Positions 26,290 through 38,130 of a stretch of DNA of 64,000 nt are shown piece after piece (position 1 is the first letter of the stretch; every line of letters begins with the position of its first letter). The position numbers and the translations under genes are program-made. The stretch spans positions 28,690,456 to 28,754,455 of the forward strand of contig JAVLUZ010000154.1 of assembly GCA_036768485.1 (NCBI GenBank), given 5' to 3'. Source of the stretch: Mermis nigrescens. Lineage: Eukaryota; Nematoda; Enoplea; Mermithida; Mermithidae. The notes beneath the pieces were generated by a model, which was given only the letters and a program-made list of their open reading frames with translations, had not been told where the DNA came from and did no database searches.

Positions 26290-27600
26290 ACCTAAATTCT
26301 AGGGCACGCGGTAGATAATAAATCAAGCTGTACGGTCAGAATCGCCGGCCCAACCCGTAAATCCTACTAGTGAAAAAGATAGGGAGAAAGAAAAAGCATG
26401 ATAAGCATACACACACGGAGCCTGGACCATGACAATCATTAGTAACATACACCCGGAGCCTGGGAGAAACGGGAGAAACGGCGAAACCGTGATACGCATA
26501 GGTAACCACACCCGGAGTCAGGGAGAAACGGGAGAAACGGTGAAACCATGATAAGCATAGGTACTCACACCTGGAGCCTGGGAGAAACGAAACAAACAGC
26601 GAAACCATGATATGCGTAGGCAACCGCACCCGGAGCCTGGGAGAAATGTGAGAAACGGCAAAACCATGATAAGCATAGGCAACCACACCCGGAGAAATGT
26701 TTCTCCTGGGAGAAACGTTTCTCCCACCGTGAAAAATTTTGACGGGAGAAACGTTTCTCCCAGGAGAAACGTTTCTCCCTCCGGGGGAAATTTTGATGGG
26801 GGAAACGTTTCTCCCACCGGGGAAACACTAGTAGGATTTACGGGTTGTCCCGAATCGCCAGAATAAGTGTCGTTTAGATTACTGTAATTCAATATGTGAC
26901 AAAGCAAACGCCCTAGGTTGTATTTGTTTGGCAGCGATTATGCGTTCTAGTCTTTTTTGACTTAGTACCAACATAGATACCTATTCAAAATTTGTTAGGG
27001 TATTAGTTCATTGTACTGTTATCAGGCTCAGTTGATAATCGTAAATTAATATTTTCCAAGTTGAAGTTGGATGGAACTCAAGAATGGATTATCATAGAAT
27101 TTGCATAGGTACATAGGTGTCTACTATACATGTTTTAAAGGTAACTCTAGGGGCATGCGACAAGCTAATAAATCAAACTGAGTATTGAAAAAGTTTGCCT
27201 TAGTTAAGATTACAGTAATTCAATATTCAATGAGACAAAGGCCCTCGGAATACGTTATTTTGGATTACTGTGAGCGCACTTCGCAGCGATAATGCGTTCT
27301 TGTTTTTGACGTATCCAAAATTTAATGAAACACTACAAAGGGAGGGTCGAACACGTTTATCACACAGTCTATTTTATTTTGTTAAGAAGTTTTGGAACTT
27401 ATCTAAAATTTTATCGAACTTGGTTACTAAGTCGGAATTATCAACATAAAAATGGCATTTCTTAGAGTTTCGTGGGTTTGATATGGACAATGACTCAAAA
27501 CTGGATTATCATAGAATTCGCAAAGTTGTAGATTAAAGCCTATGTACTTATTAGGTTCATACTTACGACATACAAACAAAATACCGCCTTAGGCCCCTAA
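26290..27600 (+). repeat. Degenerate tandem repeat region, unit about 350-415 bp, one unit split by a MITE
   Basis: Shared blocks recur: CTAGGG.CA.GCG...AATAAATCAA near 26,300 and 27,152; GATTACTGTAATTCAATAT near 26,877 and 27,208; GCAGCGATTATGCGTTCT near 26,932 and 27,283; GGATTATCATAGAATT near 27,087 and 27,502. Confidence 0.55.
26347..26851. mobile_element. MITE with 8-bp target duplication and internal minisatellite (505 bp)
   Basis: Terminal inverted repeats of about 26 bp (left GGCCCAACCCGTAAATCCTA, right ending TAGGATTTACGGGTTGTCCC). A perfect 8-bp direct repeat GAATCGCC flanks it at 26,339-26,346 and 26,852-26,859. The inside holds about five units of roughly 60 bp (GGGAGAAACGG...GCATAGG.AACCACACCC) and then palindromic GGGAGAAACGTTTCTCCC words. 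The 8-bp duplication fits hAT, P or Merlin type; superfamily unresolved. No transposase. Confidence 0.8.
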
Positions 27601-28149
27601 TCATGCTCTCCTATAGCTAAGCATTTTGAACATCAAGATTTCAAGGAAAAGTTTTGCTTGTAACATTTTCGTTAGAAGATGCAACATCCTTCTTTTTAAG
27701 TTGGGGGCCGTCAATATAATAAAAATGAACAAAAGACGAATTAAGGCAATTAATGCAAAGAAATTGCTAAGGTTGGGCTGTGAAAATAGTAAACAGGGCA
27801 TAATTTTTATTCGAAATGATGCTTATGGCCCACCATTACAATACTAATACTGCGTAACCTTACAAGGGCAGCGATCAAATTCAAGGGCCGGCTTGAAAAA
27901 AATACAATACTACAGTGCACTGCACAATTACCAATTGTGCGAAACTGTGCAGTGCACTCTGCTGCAAAGTGCTCATAAATAATCGCACATTGTGGCACAT
28001 TAGTGCACAAAGTGGATCCAAAGAGAACGTATTCCCTGGAGCTGTACTGGGGCCGCCCTTTTAACTGGAGCCGGGGGAATGGCACGCACGATCGTGCAAT
28101 CAGCCACACATTTCGTAGACGCAGGTATAGCACCTTTTGATAATTTATC
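27601..28149. other. Unclassified region with a long hairpin at about 27,908-27,956
   Basis: ACAGTGCACTGCACAATT and the matching AATTGTGC...GTGCAGTGCACT form an imperfect hairpin. Open frames at 27,626-27,847 and 27,807-28,133 show no domain. Confidence 0.45.
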
Positions 28150-28300
28150 TTGTTAATCGCAATTTTTGATATTACGAATAGTGCTCAATAAGAAACGTTG
28201 GAAAATGGTGTTTTTTCGACATAACACCATTTCTAAGGTCATTTTTGACCTTTGACAAATCTTGCATCCCCCAGAATTTTGGTGCTGCCCACCTATGCTG
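28150..28300 (-). mobile_element. Short MITE family 'GGGTGCAAGATT', copy 3 (partial)
   Basis: Read on the minus strand from 28,300: AGGTGGGCAGCACCAAAA, GGGGGATGCAAGATTTGTC, AACGTTTCTTATTGAGCACT, then similarity fades. Keeps the presumed CATAGGTGGGC terminus. Confidence 0.55.
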
Positions 28301-29429
28301 ACTACCTCTGCCAAATATTCAAATTACTACATTATTGGCCACAATAATTTACAGTGTGCAAATGTCAAGGACATTCACGCATGAAAGAAGATCTCTTTGT
28401 ACAATCCAAACAAAACTTAAAACAACAATCTCCACTCAGGAAATTTCGTCTCTATTAACAAAAGGCATGTTGCAAATACTACTACAACGCATAATAATAA
28501 AATAAATCTCGCAATACCACTAATACGAGACTTCTTTTTGCTTTTCAATTGTAGTCGTTTCGGTTGCACGCGTTTAAATGTTTTGTAGTTTCCTGTATGT
28601 CAAACACTTAAGAATAGAAAAAACCCAATTTAGGAAAGATAAAAGGCTATAGCAGACTTAAAAGACACTGCAATTTTTAGAGGGCGAAAAGCAAGTTGAT
28701 AATGTGTACGAGGCCCGTATGCAATGATTGCATTGTTTTTGGTATTTTAGTACATTAGACACAAAAGTTTACAGCCCATATGCAATAACTGCATCGATTT
28801 TGCTCTTTCAGTACAGTTAGGTGCAAGAGTTTACAGTCATCCTGCTAAAACGAAGCAAGAAGCAAAAGGCTACAAGTACTTAACAGAATTGTAATAATAA
28901 GTTACAAGCTAATTATTTAAATGTGTAAGTTTTGTCGCCGTCTTCTAATATTTCTCCTTTCAAGGCTTTTACCTAAAAAACGCCCGGCGCAAGGGTCTCG
29001 AGTGCTTACAGAATCATACAATATATGGTATAAATGATATTCTCAAAAATCTAATTTTTTTCAAATTTTGACTGGATATTCAGCTTCCAAAGCATAGATA
29101 CTAGGAGGAAAATTACCGAAATTTCTCTTGCCAATTCAGCATTCCATGCGACTATGGCTTTCTGATCACATTGTTTCATTGACTGAATTATAATCACAAG
29201 TCGTGACCATCCAGCTGCGTGAAATTTACCTGAGCATGCATCACTGATGTGCTACAGATCAAGGTTGATAGAGTTAATAAGCGTAAAATCCACATATTTG
29301 ATTTCAAGACGGTCATTTCTAGGGCCGTTGAAATGTTGAAACGTCCGATGCCGGAATAATAATAATAGAGGCCGTTAACAAAAAATTATAACTAGGTTTT
29401 ATTCAATTTCATATGAAAATCCCATTCAA
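28301..29429. other. Intergenic, no feature recognised
   Basis: AT-rich, with a weak repeat of ATGCAATRAYTGCAT-type words near 28,720 and 28,780. No gene or element ends supported. Confidence 0.4.
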
Positions 29430-32400
29430 TCTTAGGTAGCGCGTTAGCGCGTACCTATAATATACTTGGGTACCCCCAACACCTGTGCACCCCCCTACAG
29501 CTATAACGGGACACTTCTGGAAGGTGCGGTTTTTTTTAAAAGAAAGATAATAAAAAAATTCGCTGCCCGTGTTTTTTGTTTTTCTTGAAACTCAAAATTG
29601 ACTGTGTAAAGAAGGTGTAAAGTTTTTGTGTAACGTTATAACATAGGACAAATTTTGGGACCTTTTTACTGCGGCATGTGGACAACTGAGTATTGATGAC
29701 TCGAAGGATTGAACAGGATAGGATAATAGAGGGATGAATTCTTCAGATGACACTTTTTTTGTTTTTGAAATTCGCATTAGTTATCGAATGGCAGTGTAAA
29801 GAGTGCAAAAATCTGGGGGTGAAAAAGCACTTTTCGGTCGAGTTTTCAGCCTGCCTATGTCCGATACTAACTCCGGTTATGAGTTTTTTAAAATGTTTTA
29901 TGACAGAAATGTAGAGCGGATCAAGGGCTACATTCTGCATATAAGCGAAGTCTTCTATGCTCTATGGTGAGTTAGATCCTGGGGTTTAAAGTTTACACTC
30001 TAGTTGATGGTGTAAAAAAACGGATTTTAACTAAGATTTCTCTGCCAAATTTTTCCGCTTATGAGTCAGTGTAAATCGAAGACAGCATTAATAAAGTGCC
30101 TCTCAGGGGCTAAACATCGCAGCAAACCGCATTTAAAAAAACGCAATATTGAGTTATTTATGGGGGTGTAAAGTTCGAAATCAGAGGTAAAAAATGGGCG
30201 AAAAAACACGTTTTTTACGAAGTTTGATTGATAAATCATATCAAATAATTTTTGCAACAGAATTTTGGCACACAGGAATGTACTACGATTTAAAATCTAC
30301 AAATTGTACCGAACCGAATTTCTTTAAACTCAATGGGGAGTTCGGTACGGAATTTTAAAGTTTACAGTGTTCTACATGATGGAAAATACGTTTTTGTTGC
30401 GTTTTTTGTTCGCCACTTTCTCCGTCCAGAAGTCGGGATAAGTCTAATAGAATAAAAATAAAGTGCTTTATATCGGATGCATGTCAAAGCAAATTGTCTA
30501 TACATTAATATTTAGCGAGTGTAAAGTCAAAATTTTGGAGTTTAAAATGCGTTTCTGTCTTGTTTTTTCTGCCTGCTTCTCCGGTTACGAGTCAGGGACA
30601 CGTTTATCAAGTCTAGAAATGGACCAGGAACCAAATTTGATATGCCAGTCTGGCACATATGTTTACACTCTACGGTGTTGTAAAGTAGTTTACACCAATT
30701 GTTAGTTTGCCCATAGAACATTATGTAGACTTAATTTTTTCATAAATATTAATCGTAATATCGGAACAATATCAAAATACGAATCTGACCAAAATCTACT
30801 TTACACTAGGTGTTTACATGAAGTTTACACTACATATGTATTTATCTTCGTTTTTGAGCATTCCAGAAACCTAATTTTTCCTGGAGTCTAGAAGTTCTCA
30901 AAGGATCAAATGTGAGACGTCACGTAGGTGCGTTTGTTTACATCGAACAGTGATATAAAGTAGTTTACACTCATTGTTTATATATTCCTCAGACCATTGT
31001 AGAGACATAATTTTTTCATGAATGTTGATCATAATATCCGAGTAATTTTTTACACTGCATGTTAGCCTTTGTTCTAGAGCATTGCAAAAACCGAAATTTT
31101 TCCTGAGATATAAAAATTTACAGGGAATGAAATATATACGTCAGTTGGGCGCGCTTGCTTACACTCAGCAGTATTGCAAAGTGGTTTAAACCTAATGTTT
31201 ATTGTCTTTAAAACATTATGGACTCATTTTTAAATAAATGTTGAAAGTAATATGGGAGCAATATCAAAATTACGAATCCGACTAAAATATTCTTTACGCT
31301 ATGTGTTTGTGTAAAGTTTACATTACGTGTTAACCTTAATTCGATAGACTTGCAGAGACTTTGTAACTGAAGTCAAGAAATTTTCAAGGATTCATATGTG
31401 AGACATCAATGAAATGAGTTTGTTTACCCTCAAAAGTAATCTAAAGTGATTTAAAAATTATGTTCAAGTGTCCTTAGAACATTGAAGAGATGTAATTTTG
31501 TCTTAAATGGGTTGCATTAAAGTTAAATCTTTCTTAGCCGTGTTTATAATATGTTTCACAAAATCTTGCACATGGAGAGCTATCGTTTAATTGATGTAAA
31601 TTGCCTGCAAAAGTGGTTTAAAATGAACCAGCAATCACACTACTGTGCACAGAAGTCGACAAAGATATGCAGCTTTATTGTAATCATGTACATTAATAAG
31701 CCGTAAACTGTTAGTATTCTCTACACCTAGTAGTTGTGTAAAGTTTGCACTATTCATTTGTTGTTAATAAGTAGTCTATACTACAAATTTATTTTACTAC
31801 CAAATCAAAGCGTTAGTGTTCCTTACATTTGATATTTGCGTGAAGCTTTTGAATTTTTGCCGAAAAACTTTGCCTTCTAATTTACCAACATCCCGCCTTT
31901 TCCATTTTCTTAAAGTTTAAAATCTTTTATAAGTCTCTTAATAATTTAATGGTAGGTTTTAACTTTAAGTTTCTCTTGGTTTACAACTCTCGCTTAGCAA
32001 GCTCATTTTTCAAAACTTTTTCATAGTGATCAGATTAGTCGCGTTTAGTTTGGAATTGGTGGACGGTCGTTATTTTATTACTCGGCTTAAATAAACCAAG
32101 TGACTATCTTTTGATTATTTTCTTTATCGCAAATTCAAACACCAAATTTTCAATTTGAAAATTGACCCAATTTTCAATTTGAAAATCGATCCAATTTTCA
32201 ATTTGAAAATTGAAAATTGGGTGTTTTCAATTTCAAAAGTCACAACACATTGTGCTTGTGTATTGATTGAGTGAGGATTTGCAATGTGAATTCGTTGGTT
32301 AAATATTTGTGCTTGATTATAAGTGAACTGCACATTGAGAAGAAATAACTTAATGGTGTTTTAATTTGAAAATGGATGGTGTCAATAAGGTTGTCTTGTT

Positions 32401-33297
32401 TAAAAAGGATAATGCTGATGTTAAGAACAATATTGTTTTCCGCGTTCTTGGACTGTTGTCATTATTGTGGCAGATTACTGATTGTGTTTACTGACTGATG
32501 TACTGAAATCACGCTAATTAAAAGTTGTGTACTAGCAAAGAAAAATGCTCCGATGGAACAAAAAAGATGAATATACTTGGAATTGTGGATTATTATGGAT
32601 GTAAAAGGAGGGGACTAGGAAAAATCTACCTAAAGTCGGAAAATCTGCTAAAAATCACACTTTCTCTAAGCAACGCAAAAAATCGATGTATATTCTGCGG
32701 CCTCTAAAAAAGTGTCTTGTTTAAATAATGTTCGAAGTTTCAGATAAGAGTGTATAAACGTAATCTATCAAGGTTACTTTTTTAAATTGCTGGCACCTGA
32801 TTGATAGAAAACTAAGAGGTATTGTATTTAAAGTTGTTTTATTTCGTTATGAGCATTATAGCAAGCAAAGCAGGAGTCGATTGATTAGTGCACACAATCG
32901 TTTCGGGCATGCTAGTGTATCTACATTTAGTCTGTTTCAAGTCAACTTACGCGTTTCCTACTGTTTTAAACCAACCATGTCTTCAATTGTCTTCGATGTA
33001 TGCTATCTCATTCAATTGGCTTGGAAGACTGTTAGTTTACTTAATATCATTTCCCATAGCTACTGCACTAGCTAACGTGCTGCTGTTTCAATCATTGTTA
33101 TGGTTGAATATTTGTTTTAATCTGTTGGCCGCAGAATATACATCGATTTTTTGCGTTGCTTAGAGAAAGTGTGATTTTTAGCAGATTTTCCGACTTTAGG
33201 TAGATTTTTCCTAGTCCCCTCCTTTTACATCCATAATAATCCACAATTCCAAGTATATTCATCTTTTTTGTTCCATCGGAGCATTTTTCTTTGCTAG
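29430..33297 (+). mobile_element. Helitron-like non-autonomous element, copy 4 (3.87 kb, full length)
   Basis: Starts TCTTAGGTAGCGCGTTAGCG after A and ends TTTGCTAG before T. It is near-identical to copy 2 (7055-10,931), with small indels, including the terminal inverted repeat (32,532-32,702 against 33,127-33,297). The two copies share no flank: copy 2 abuts a TA tract, copy 4 lies in ordinary AT-rich DNA. They are therefore independent, fairly recent insertions. No transposition protein is encoded. Confidence 0.6.
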
Positions 33298-34315
33298 TCA
33301 GATATCTTTCGAGTCTTCTATTCCTATTTGTGGATAGAAATAGAGTATTTGTGAACCCGAATATTCCGATGGCGTATGAACATATTCACTTCGTCCAGAG
33401 GATATTAATTTTTTCCTGTTTCAAATAATATGGTATATAATAATTTCTTAAAATTATAGAAACCAAATTATAGGATTAAAAAATTTACGCAAATTATTTT
33501 AAATCAATTTAGCTCAGATTTTTCTCAGGATGCGTATTGTTTAGAGCTATCATATATTTTAGTTGCATGGGCCGATCGATGTGCACATTAGATGGTGTAG
33601 GTTTAGTACGAAGGTTTCCCATTTCTAGACGGTCAATTGTAAATTTATGAAAAAGTTATGTAAAAACGAGAATCATGAATACATTATAGTTTATTATGTA
33701 CTTTTAAGATAAAACGAAAGATAACAGTACAACCTTTAGTCTCCTTATTTGTATTTTTACTTGAAAAACTAAATCCGCTTATTAAATACGGGCAACCAAA
33801 TTTGACTGAGTTGTTAACTCGACTCTTGTTAGTACTACTCTACTGAAGTTATTGTGTCTAAACACTGAGGATTTTACGAAAAATCATAGAAAGTGTGCGT
33901 TTTTGATTAAATTTTGGTTTCAGAGAGTCGAATTTTCGGCACTCCGCAACTTCTTCTTTTTTCGCTTATGTTTTCTTCAATCAAACCAGATTCTTCTCAA
34001 TTTTTTTAAATTATTTTCCTGTTTTGATGTTTCAGAAATGACGTGTCCAAAACATAGAAACTGTATTTTTGACGTCTTACCATCGATGTCAGATCCTAAA
34101 AAGGCATCTTCAAAATTTTTTTTGTAACCGGTTCCTAGAATTCTTATGCTGAACACGAATGTTAGGAGCCCTTGTGAAAAATATTCACACTTTTAAAAAA
34201 GCTGGAGGACCAGTTCCACAATTCCCCACAACTACCCGTCTCTAAATACAAGTGACAAAACTCAGAACTATAAATCGCTTTTGCGTTATAATACACCACT
34301 TTCATACTGAGACAC
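33298..34315. other. Intergenic, no feature recognised
   Basis: AT-rich; frames such as 33,852-34,127 carry no motif. Similarity to 24,630 is noted in that entry. Confidence 0.35.
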
Positions 34316-34347
34316 CATTGTTATTTATTTTTGGTAACTCGTGATCA

Positions 34348-34605
34348 AAGGTGTGCAGCACTAAAGTTCAGAGGGGTGCAAGATGTATCCAAAGGTCAAA
34401 ATATGGTCCTAAAATGACGGTATGGCAAAAAAGACCATTTTTCAACGTTTCTCATCGAGCACTATCCATTAGCATCAAAAAATTGCGAAAAAACGAAACA
34501 ATTCAAAAATTGACTTCTGGGAGGTATTTTACTTTCTGGGGGAGTATTTTGGTTTCTGGAGGTTGCTTGTATTCCCCCCCGAAACCCTCATGCACATGTA
34601 TGCTA
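34348..34605 (+). mobile_element. Short MITE family 'GGGTGCAAGATT', copy 4
   Basis: Contains GAGGGGTGCAAGATGTATCC, GACGGTATGGCAAAAAAGAC and TTTCTCATCGAGCACTATCC. Position 61,617 in the sister block is an empty site, and GTGATCA / GTGATTA at the edges may be the target duplication. Confidence 0.65.
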
Positions 34606-35142
34606 GTGATTAACGTACGTAGTTCCTACTAGCCCAAGGTTACCCATTTATTTAAAAAAAGTTTATTACATAAGTTTCGTTCAGAAATATCAGATACTCG
34701 TTTTTTTGAACAGGTGGAATAATAAATAAAGCGTTTTACGTGCGGAACAACGAATAAGTTAAAAAGGTGGTCGGGCAATTTCTAAATAAGGATCTCGTTA
34801 AAAACTGTAGAAAATATTGGTGACCGTAATCTGGTCATCATGACGTCAGTAAAATTTTTGATGACGTCGGCACAATGTGCTTTTCGGAGTTGAATCGATT
34901 CACAATGTCGTTGTGCTTTAACTTATTTCCTTTGCAATAGTATAAAAGAAATAAAACTTTCTACCTTATTCTAAAAAACGATTTAATGCTATTATGTGTT
35001 ATTGTAAAGAATAAAAAGATTGATTGATTGAATAGAATAAAATAATATTAATTTGTTGACTTTTAATTTTCTTCTACACTTAATGCTGATGATGCAAAGC
35101 AGATTTTTACTTTTAATTTTCGAAAATTTGTTTTTTTTGTTC

Positions 35143-35225
35143 GTGTGAGTGAGTGAGTGAGTGAGTGAGTGTGAGTGTTGTATGTGGGTGTAAGCGTTTT
35201 TATGTATGTATTGTATGTGTGTGTG
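35143..35225 (+). repeat. (GTGA)n / (GT)n microsatellite
   Basis: GAGT/GTGT-rich tract; the equivalent tract in the sister block is at about 62,155-62,250. Confidence 0.9.
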
Positions 35226-37024
35226 TTTGTCTTGTATGGAATCTGTCTAGAGTGCTTTCCGTATAGAGCATATAATAGAAAAAGGCCAACTTTATTGGCT
35301 TTTAAATTAATAATAAGAATATTATTCACATTATTTAAGTAGATTTACTTCCTATTTTCTGTCACCAGAAATGATATTCGGGCAAAATTTTTACAGTGAA
35401 TTTTTTAGTTTTTAAACTCCTTCGAATTTTTTTAAAGAAATCGAGAAATTTCGACTAGGTAAATTTAGAATTAGGGCCGAAAATGCTGCAAAGGGAAGTT
35501 TCAGTAATCCTTTTTTTACCCAAAACTATAATTTCTCATGATTGAATCAGTGTAATTGTACTTATTGGTAACGAATAACCTATGCGGATCCATAAAAGTT
35601 TCATGAAACATTTTTCAAAGTCTAGCTTGATTGTTCCATCCAGAATTTCGATAACAATTTACGAAAAACTGATGAAAGCGATTTTATCACTCGCAATCAT
35701 CCATCCTGCCCTCTAAGCGACTTATTTTGGTGCATGAGTTTTTGAAAAATTTTTTTATATATAATTTTGCAGGTTCATAAAACTTCATTTAGACATGCTT
35801 TTGAGTGAGTTCTCTGAATGGTCTCTAAAACTCGAAAAAAGCTCCCACCCTCCGTCCCCCATAGAAATTATAGAGATCTAGAAAAGCTCGAAAGTTTTTG
35901 CTTTTTTATGCCTTTATGACCTTTTAGCTCGAAAGTATGAAAAGTATTTTTCGAATTATTCGATTATATCTTGTCAATTTTATGTTAGAATTGTTTCGGC
36001 TTTTCAAAAGCGTCTCTAAATTGCGTTTTTACGCTTACCTATCACAATTCAAGCCCAAAAAACATTGCGAAAATTTTTTCCAACTAGTTCTCCGAATAAT
36101 TATATCGCAGTAATACGCGAGTTTTAGAGAAAAAAATGTTCGCTCCTCATTTTTTCAATCAAGTAATACCTATGCAATGTCGATAAGATTTGATGAAATC
36201 TAAAAATTGTACCAACCAACAACAAAGAACGAACACGCGATCAAGCGCTAAGCTCGACTGATTTCAAGTACAGAATGAGATTAGCTCAAGTGAAACGCTT
36301 CCGCTATTATAATTTGTTGAAACATTGTCTCCGCTTAGGTAAGTTTTGAAGCATCCAAAATTTTCGAACAGTTAAAAAACTCTTGATCAATGATACCGCG
36401 TTTTTTATTACAAAATTTCGCTATTTGCACAATTTTTGTGAAAAATAGATTTATTTACAAACAGGTATACGTAGTAAACGCCTAATCGTGAAGAATTTGT
36501 TATTTTGAAACGGAAGGCGGCTCATGCGTAACAATCATTCTTTGACGGATTGAATCACGCGGTATCGTCGAGGTCATTTCGACAACTGAACACGTGGCTT
36601 TTTTGTATAAAACACAAAATTTTAAACCAACCTGGCAGAGATTTCCACGTTATCGCGGATTACGGTCGATTTATTTTTGGAGTATTGCGTTCTTCTGAAA
36701 ATTTCATTCTGCAATATAACTACAGTAGTAAGCGGACTTTTGAATTTCATAATAGAAATGAGAAATTTTCCAAATAGTAGGCTGAAATGATAAAAAATCA
36801 AAAACTATCGGTAAGATGCCTAAAAATGATCAGAAACGTTGGAATAACGCAGTTTTTACGGAATTTTAGTCATTATATCAGTTTCTGGGTCATTTTGGTC
36901 ATTTTGGCCCGAAAGCATCTGTCGTTCTAAAGCAGCGCAATAGAGTTCCTCTATTTTTTATTTACAATAATGAGGGCTTTGCACGTTTAGGCTCCTTGAC
37001 AGTTCTCAGTTTTAGAAATAAAAG

Positions 37025-37500
37025 CAGTGTGCACATGTTCCTCTGCTTGGAATGAAACGAATGTTTCTTTCCAAAAAAATGTGTTCAAAAAAATATGACA
37101 GAAATCTGTGGTGCTTAAAAATCAGGATTATGTTATCAGATAGGCCAGATTCTTGTCCAAATAAAATTATGATCACAGTAGGGGGAGATAAGAATTTCAA
37201 AATTGAGATGAAAGTTAAAATTTTGATTTATTATACATAATAAAATCGTTAAAAATTACCAAAAATTTAATTCCAGGGATCTGGATACTCGATTTTCATT
37301 TCAATTTCTTCCCAGTCTTCCATACTCATGTGTGCCCAAACTAATTAGAATTATTCATTTGTTCTTTTGATCCGTTTTCGTCCCCGACTTCCATTATTTC
37401 ACTGTAAAATTTTAATTCAATTTACGTCTCGGAAAGATTCAAGAAGCGAAAAGAGTGACAGTGATCACTCGATTCACTCTACGATATTCATATTTCGAGG
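37025..37500. other. Intergenic, no feature recognised
   Basis: AT-rich; the overlapping open frames on both strands at 37,012-37,240 have no motif. Confidence 0.35.
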
Positions 37501-37764
37501 GAGCATACCTGGGCGTGGGAGTTTGGGGGTATGCTACCCCGATAAATCAAAATACACCAACCAGAAACCAACATAACCCTCCAGTATTCAATTTTTCAAA
37601 ATTTTTCTTGTTTTTCTCGCAATTTTTTGATGCCAATGGATAGCGCTCGATGAGAAACGTTGAAAAATGGTGTGTTTTCGCTATACCGCCATTTTTAAGG
37701 TCATTGTTTTACCTTTGAAGAAATCTTGCACCCCACCAGAACTTTGATACCGCCCTTATGGGGG
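37501..37764 (-). mobile_element. Short MITE family 'GGGTGCAAGATT', copy 5
   Basis: The best-preserved copy, on the minus strand: GGTGGGGTGCAAGATTTC, ATGGCGGTATAGCGAAAACA, TTTCTCATCGAGCGCTATCC, and a terminal GGGGTAGCATACCCCC followed by CCCACGCCCAGGTATGCTCC. It ends about 85 bp before the AKH-like start codon, inside what should be the gene's 5' flank. Confidence 0.65.
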
Positions 37765-37848
37765 AGTGTTTTAAATGATAGAATTTCCATTTTTACTTAT
37801 AGGATATCCATTTTTCCTGCTTAATTTGTCCAGTGTATTTCAATTACA

Positions 37849-38130
37849 ATGATCAAGTTACGTTTCACGACCGTTGTTCTGATCATGTTTGCTCTGACTA
37901 CCGTGCAAATCGGCTATGCACAGTTAAACTTTAGTGCCGGTTGGGGCAAGAGGGCAGCCGGTTGGCCTACTATATCAGACCGGCGAATTTCCCCGAAATT
38001 TTACAGCCAATTGAAATCGAATTCGTTGCGAGAATTGGTCGAAAGATATGCGGTAATTTATAGTTTTTGCAACGACTATAAGAGTGAACTGAGGAGCCTG
38101 GATGGGGCTGAAAATTCAAAAAAATCGTAA
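37849..38130 (+). CDS. Adipokinetic hormone / red-pigment-concentrating hormone precursor (first coding exon)
   Basis: A neuropeptide hormone precursor, expected to be secreted from neuroendocrine cells and to act through an AKH/GnRH-type receptor on energy mobilisation. Residues 1-24 are a signal peptide (MIKLRF, hydrophobic VVLIMFALTT core, ..GYA). Residues 25-32 are QLNFSAGW, followed at once by Gly33-Lys34-Arg35: N-terminal Gln to pyroglutamate, C-terminal amide from Gly, dibasic cleavage. RPCH of crustaceans is pELNFSPGW-amide, so this differs at position 6 (Ala for Pro). A spacer peptide with Cys74 follows. The frame as read ends at 93 codons, but GT donors at 38,053 and 38,084 fall inside it, so the tail may be intron read-through. 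A possible acceptor (TTTGTCCAG) ends at about 37,830, upstream of the ATG. Confidence 0.8.
   Translation: MIKLRFTTVVLIMFALTTVQIGYAQLNFSAGWGKRAAGWPTISDRRISPKFYSQLKSNSLRELVERYAVIYSFCNDYKSELRSLDGAENSKKS

Larger units (their letters stand above)
34316..37024 (+). repeat. Duplicated block, copy 1 (matches 61,590-64,000)
   Basis: Direct, diverged copy of the last 2.4 kb of the window. Shared landmarks include TTTGGTAACTCGTGA, CTACTAGCCCAA(A)GGTTACCCATT, the (GTGA)n tract, CAATGTCGATAAGATTTGATG, and TAAGATGCCTAAAAATGATC. Similarity is highest in the last 380 bp. The MITE at 34,348-34,605 is absent from the other copy. No conserved reading frame: the frame at 36,550-36,777 is broken by stops in the other copy. 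Nature unknown: old segmental duplication or internal part of a large element. Confidence 0.75.

Noticed and set aside
36550..36777. 75-codon gene in the duplicated block
   Set aside because: The sister copy near 63,520-63,750 has in-frame stops, so coding selection is not supported.
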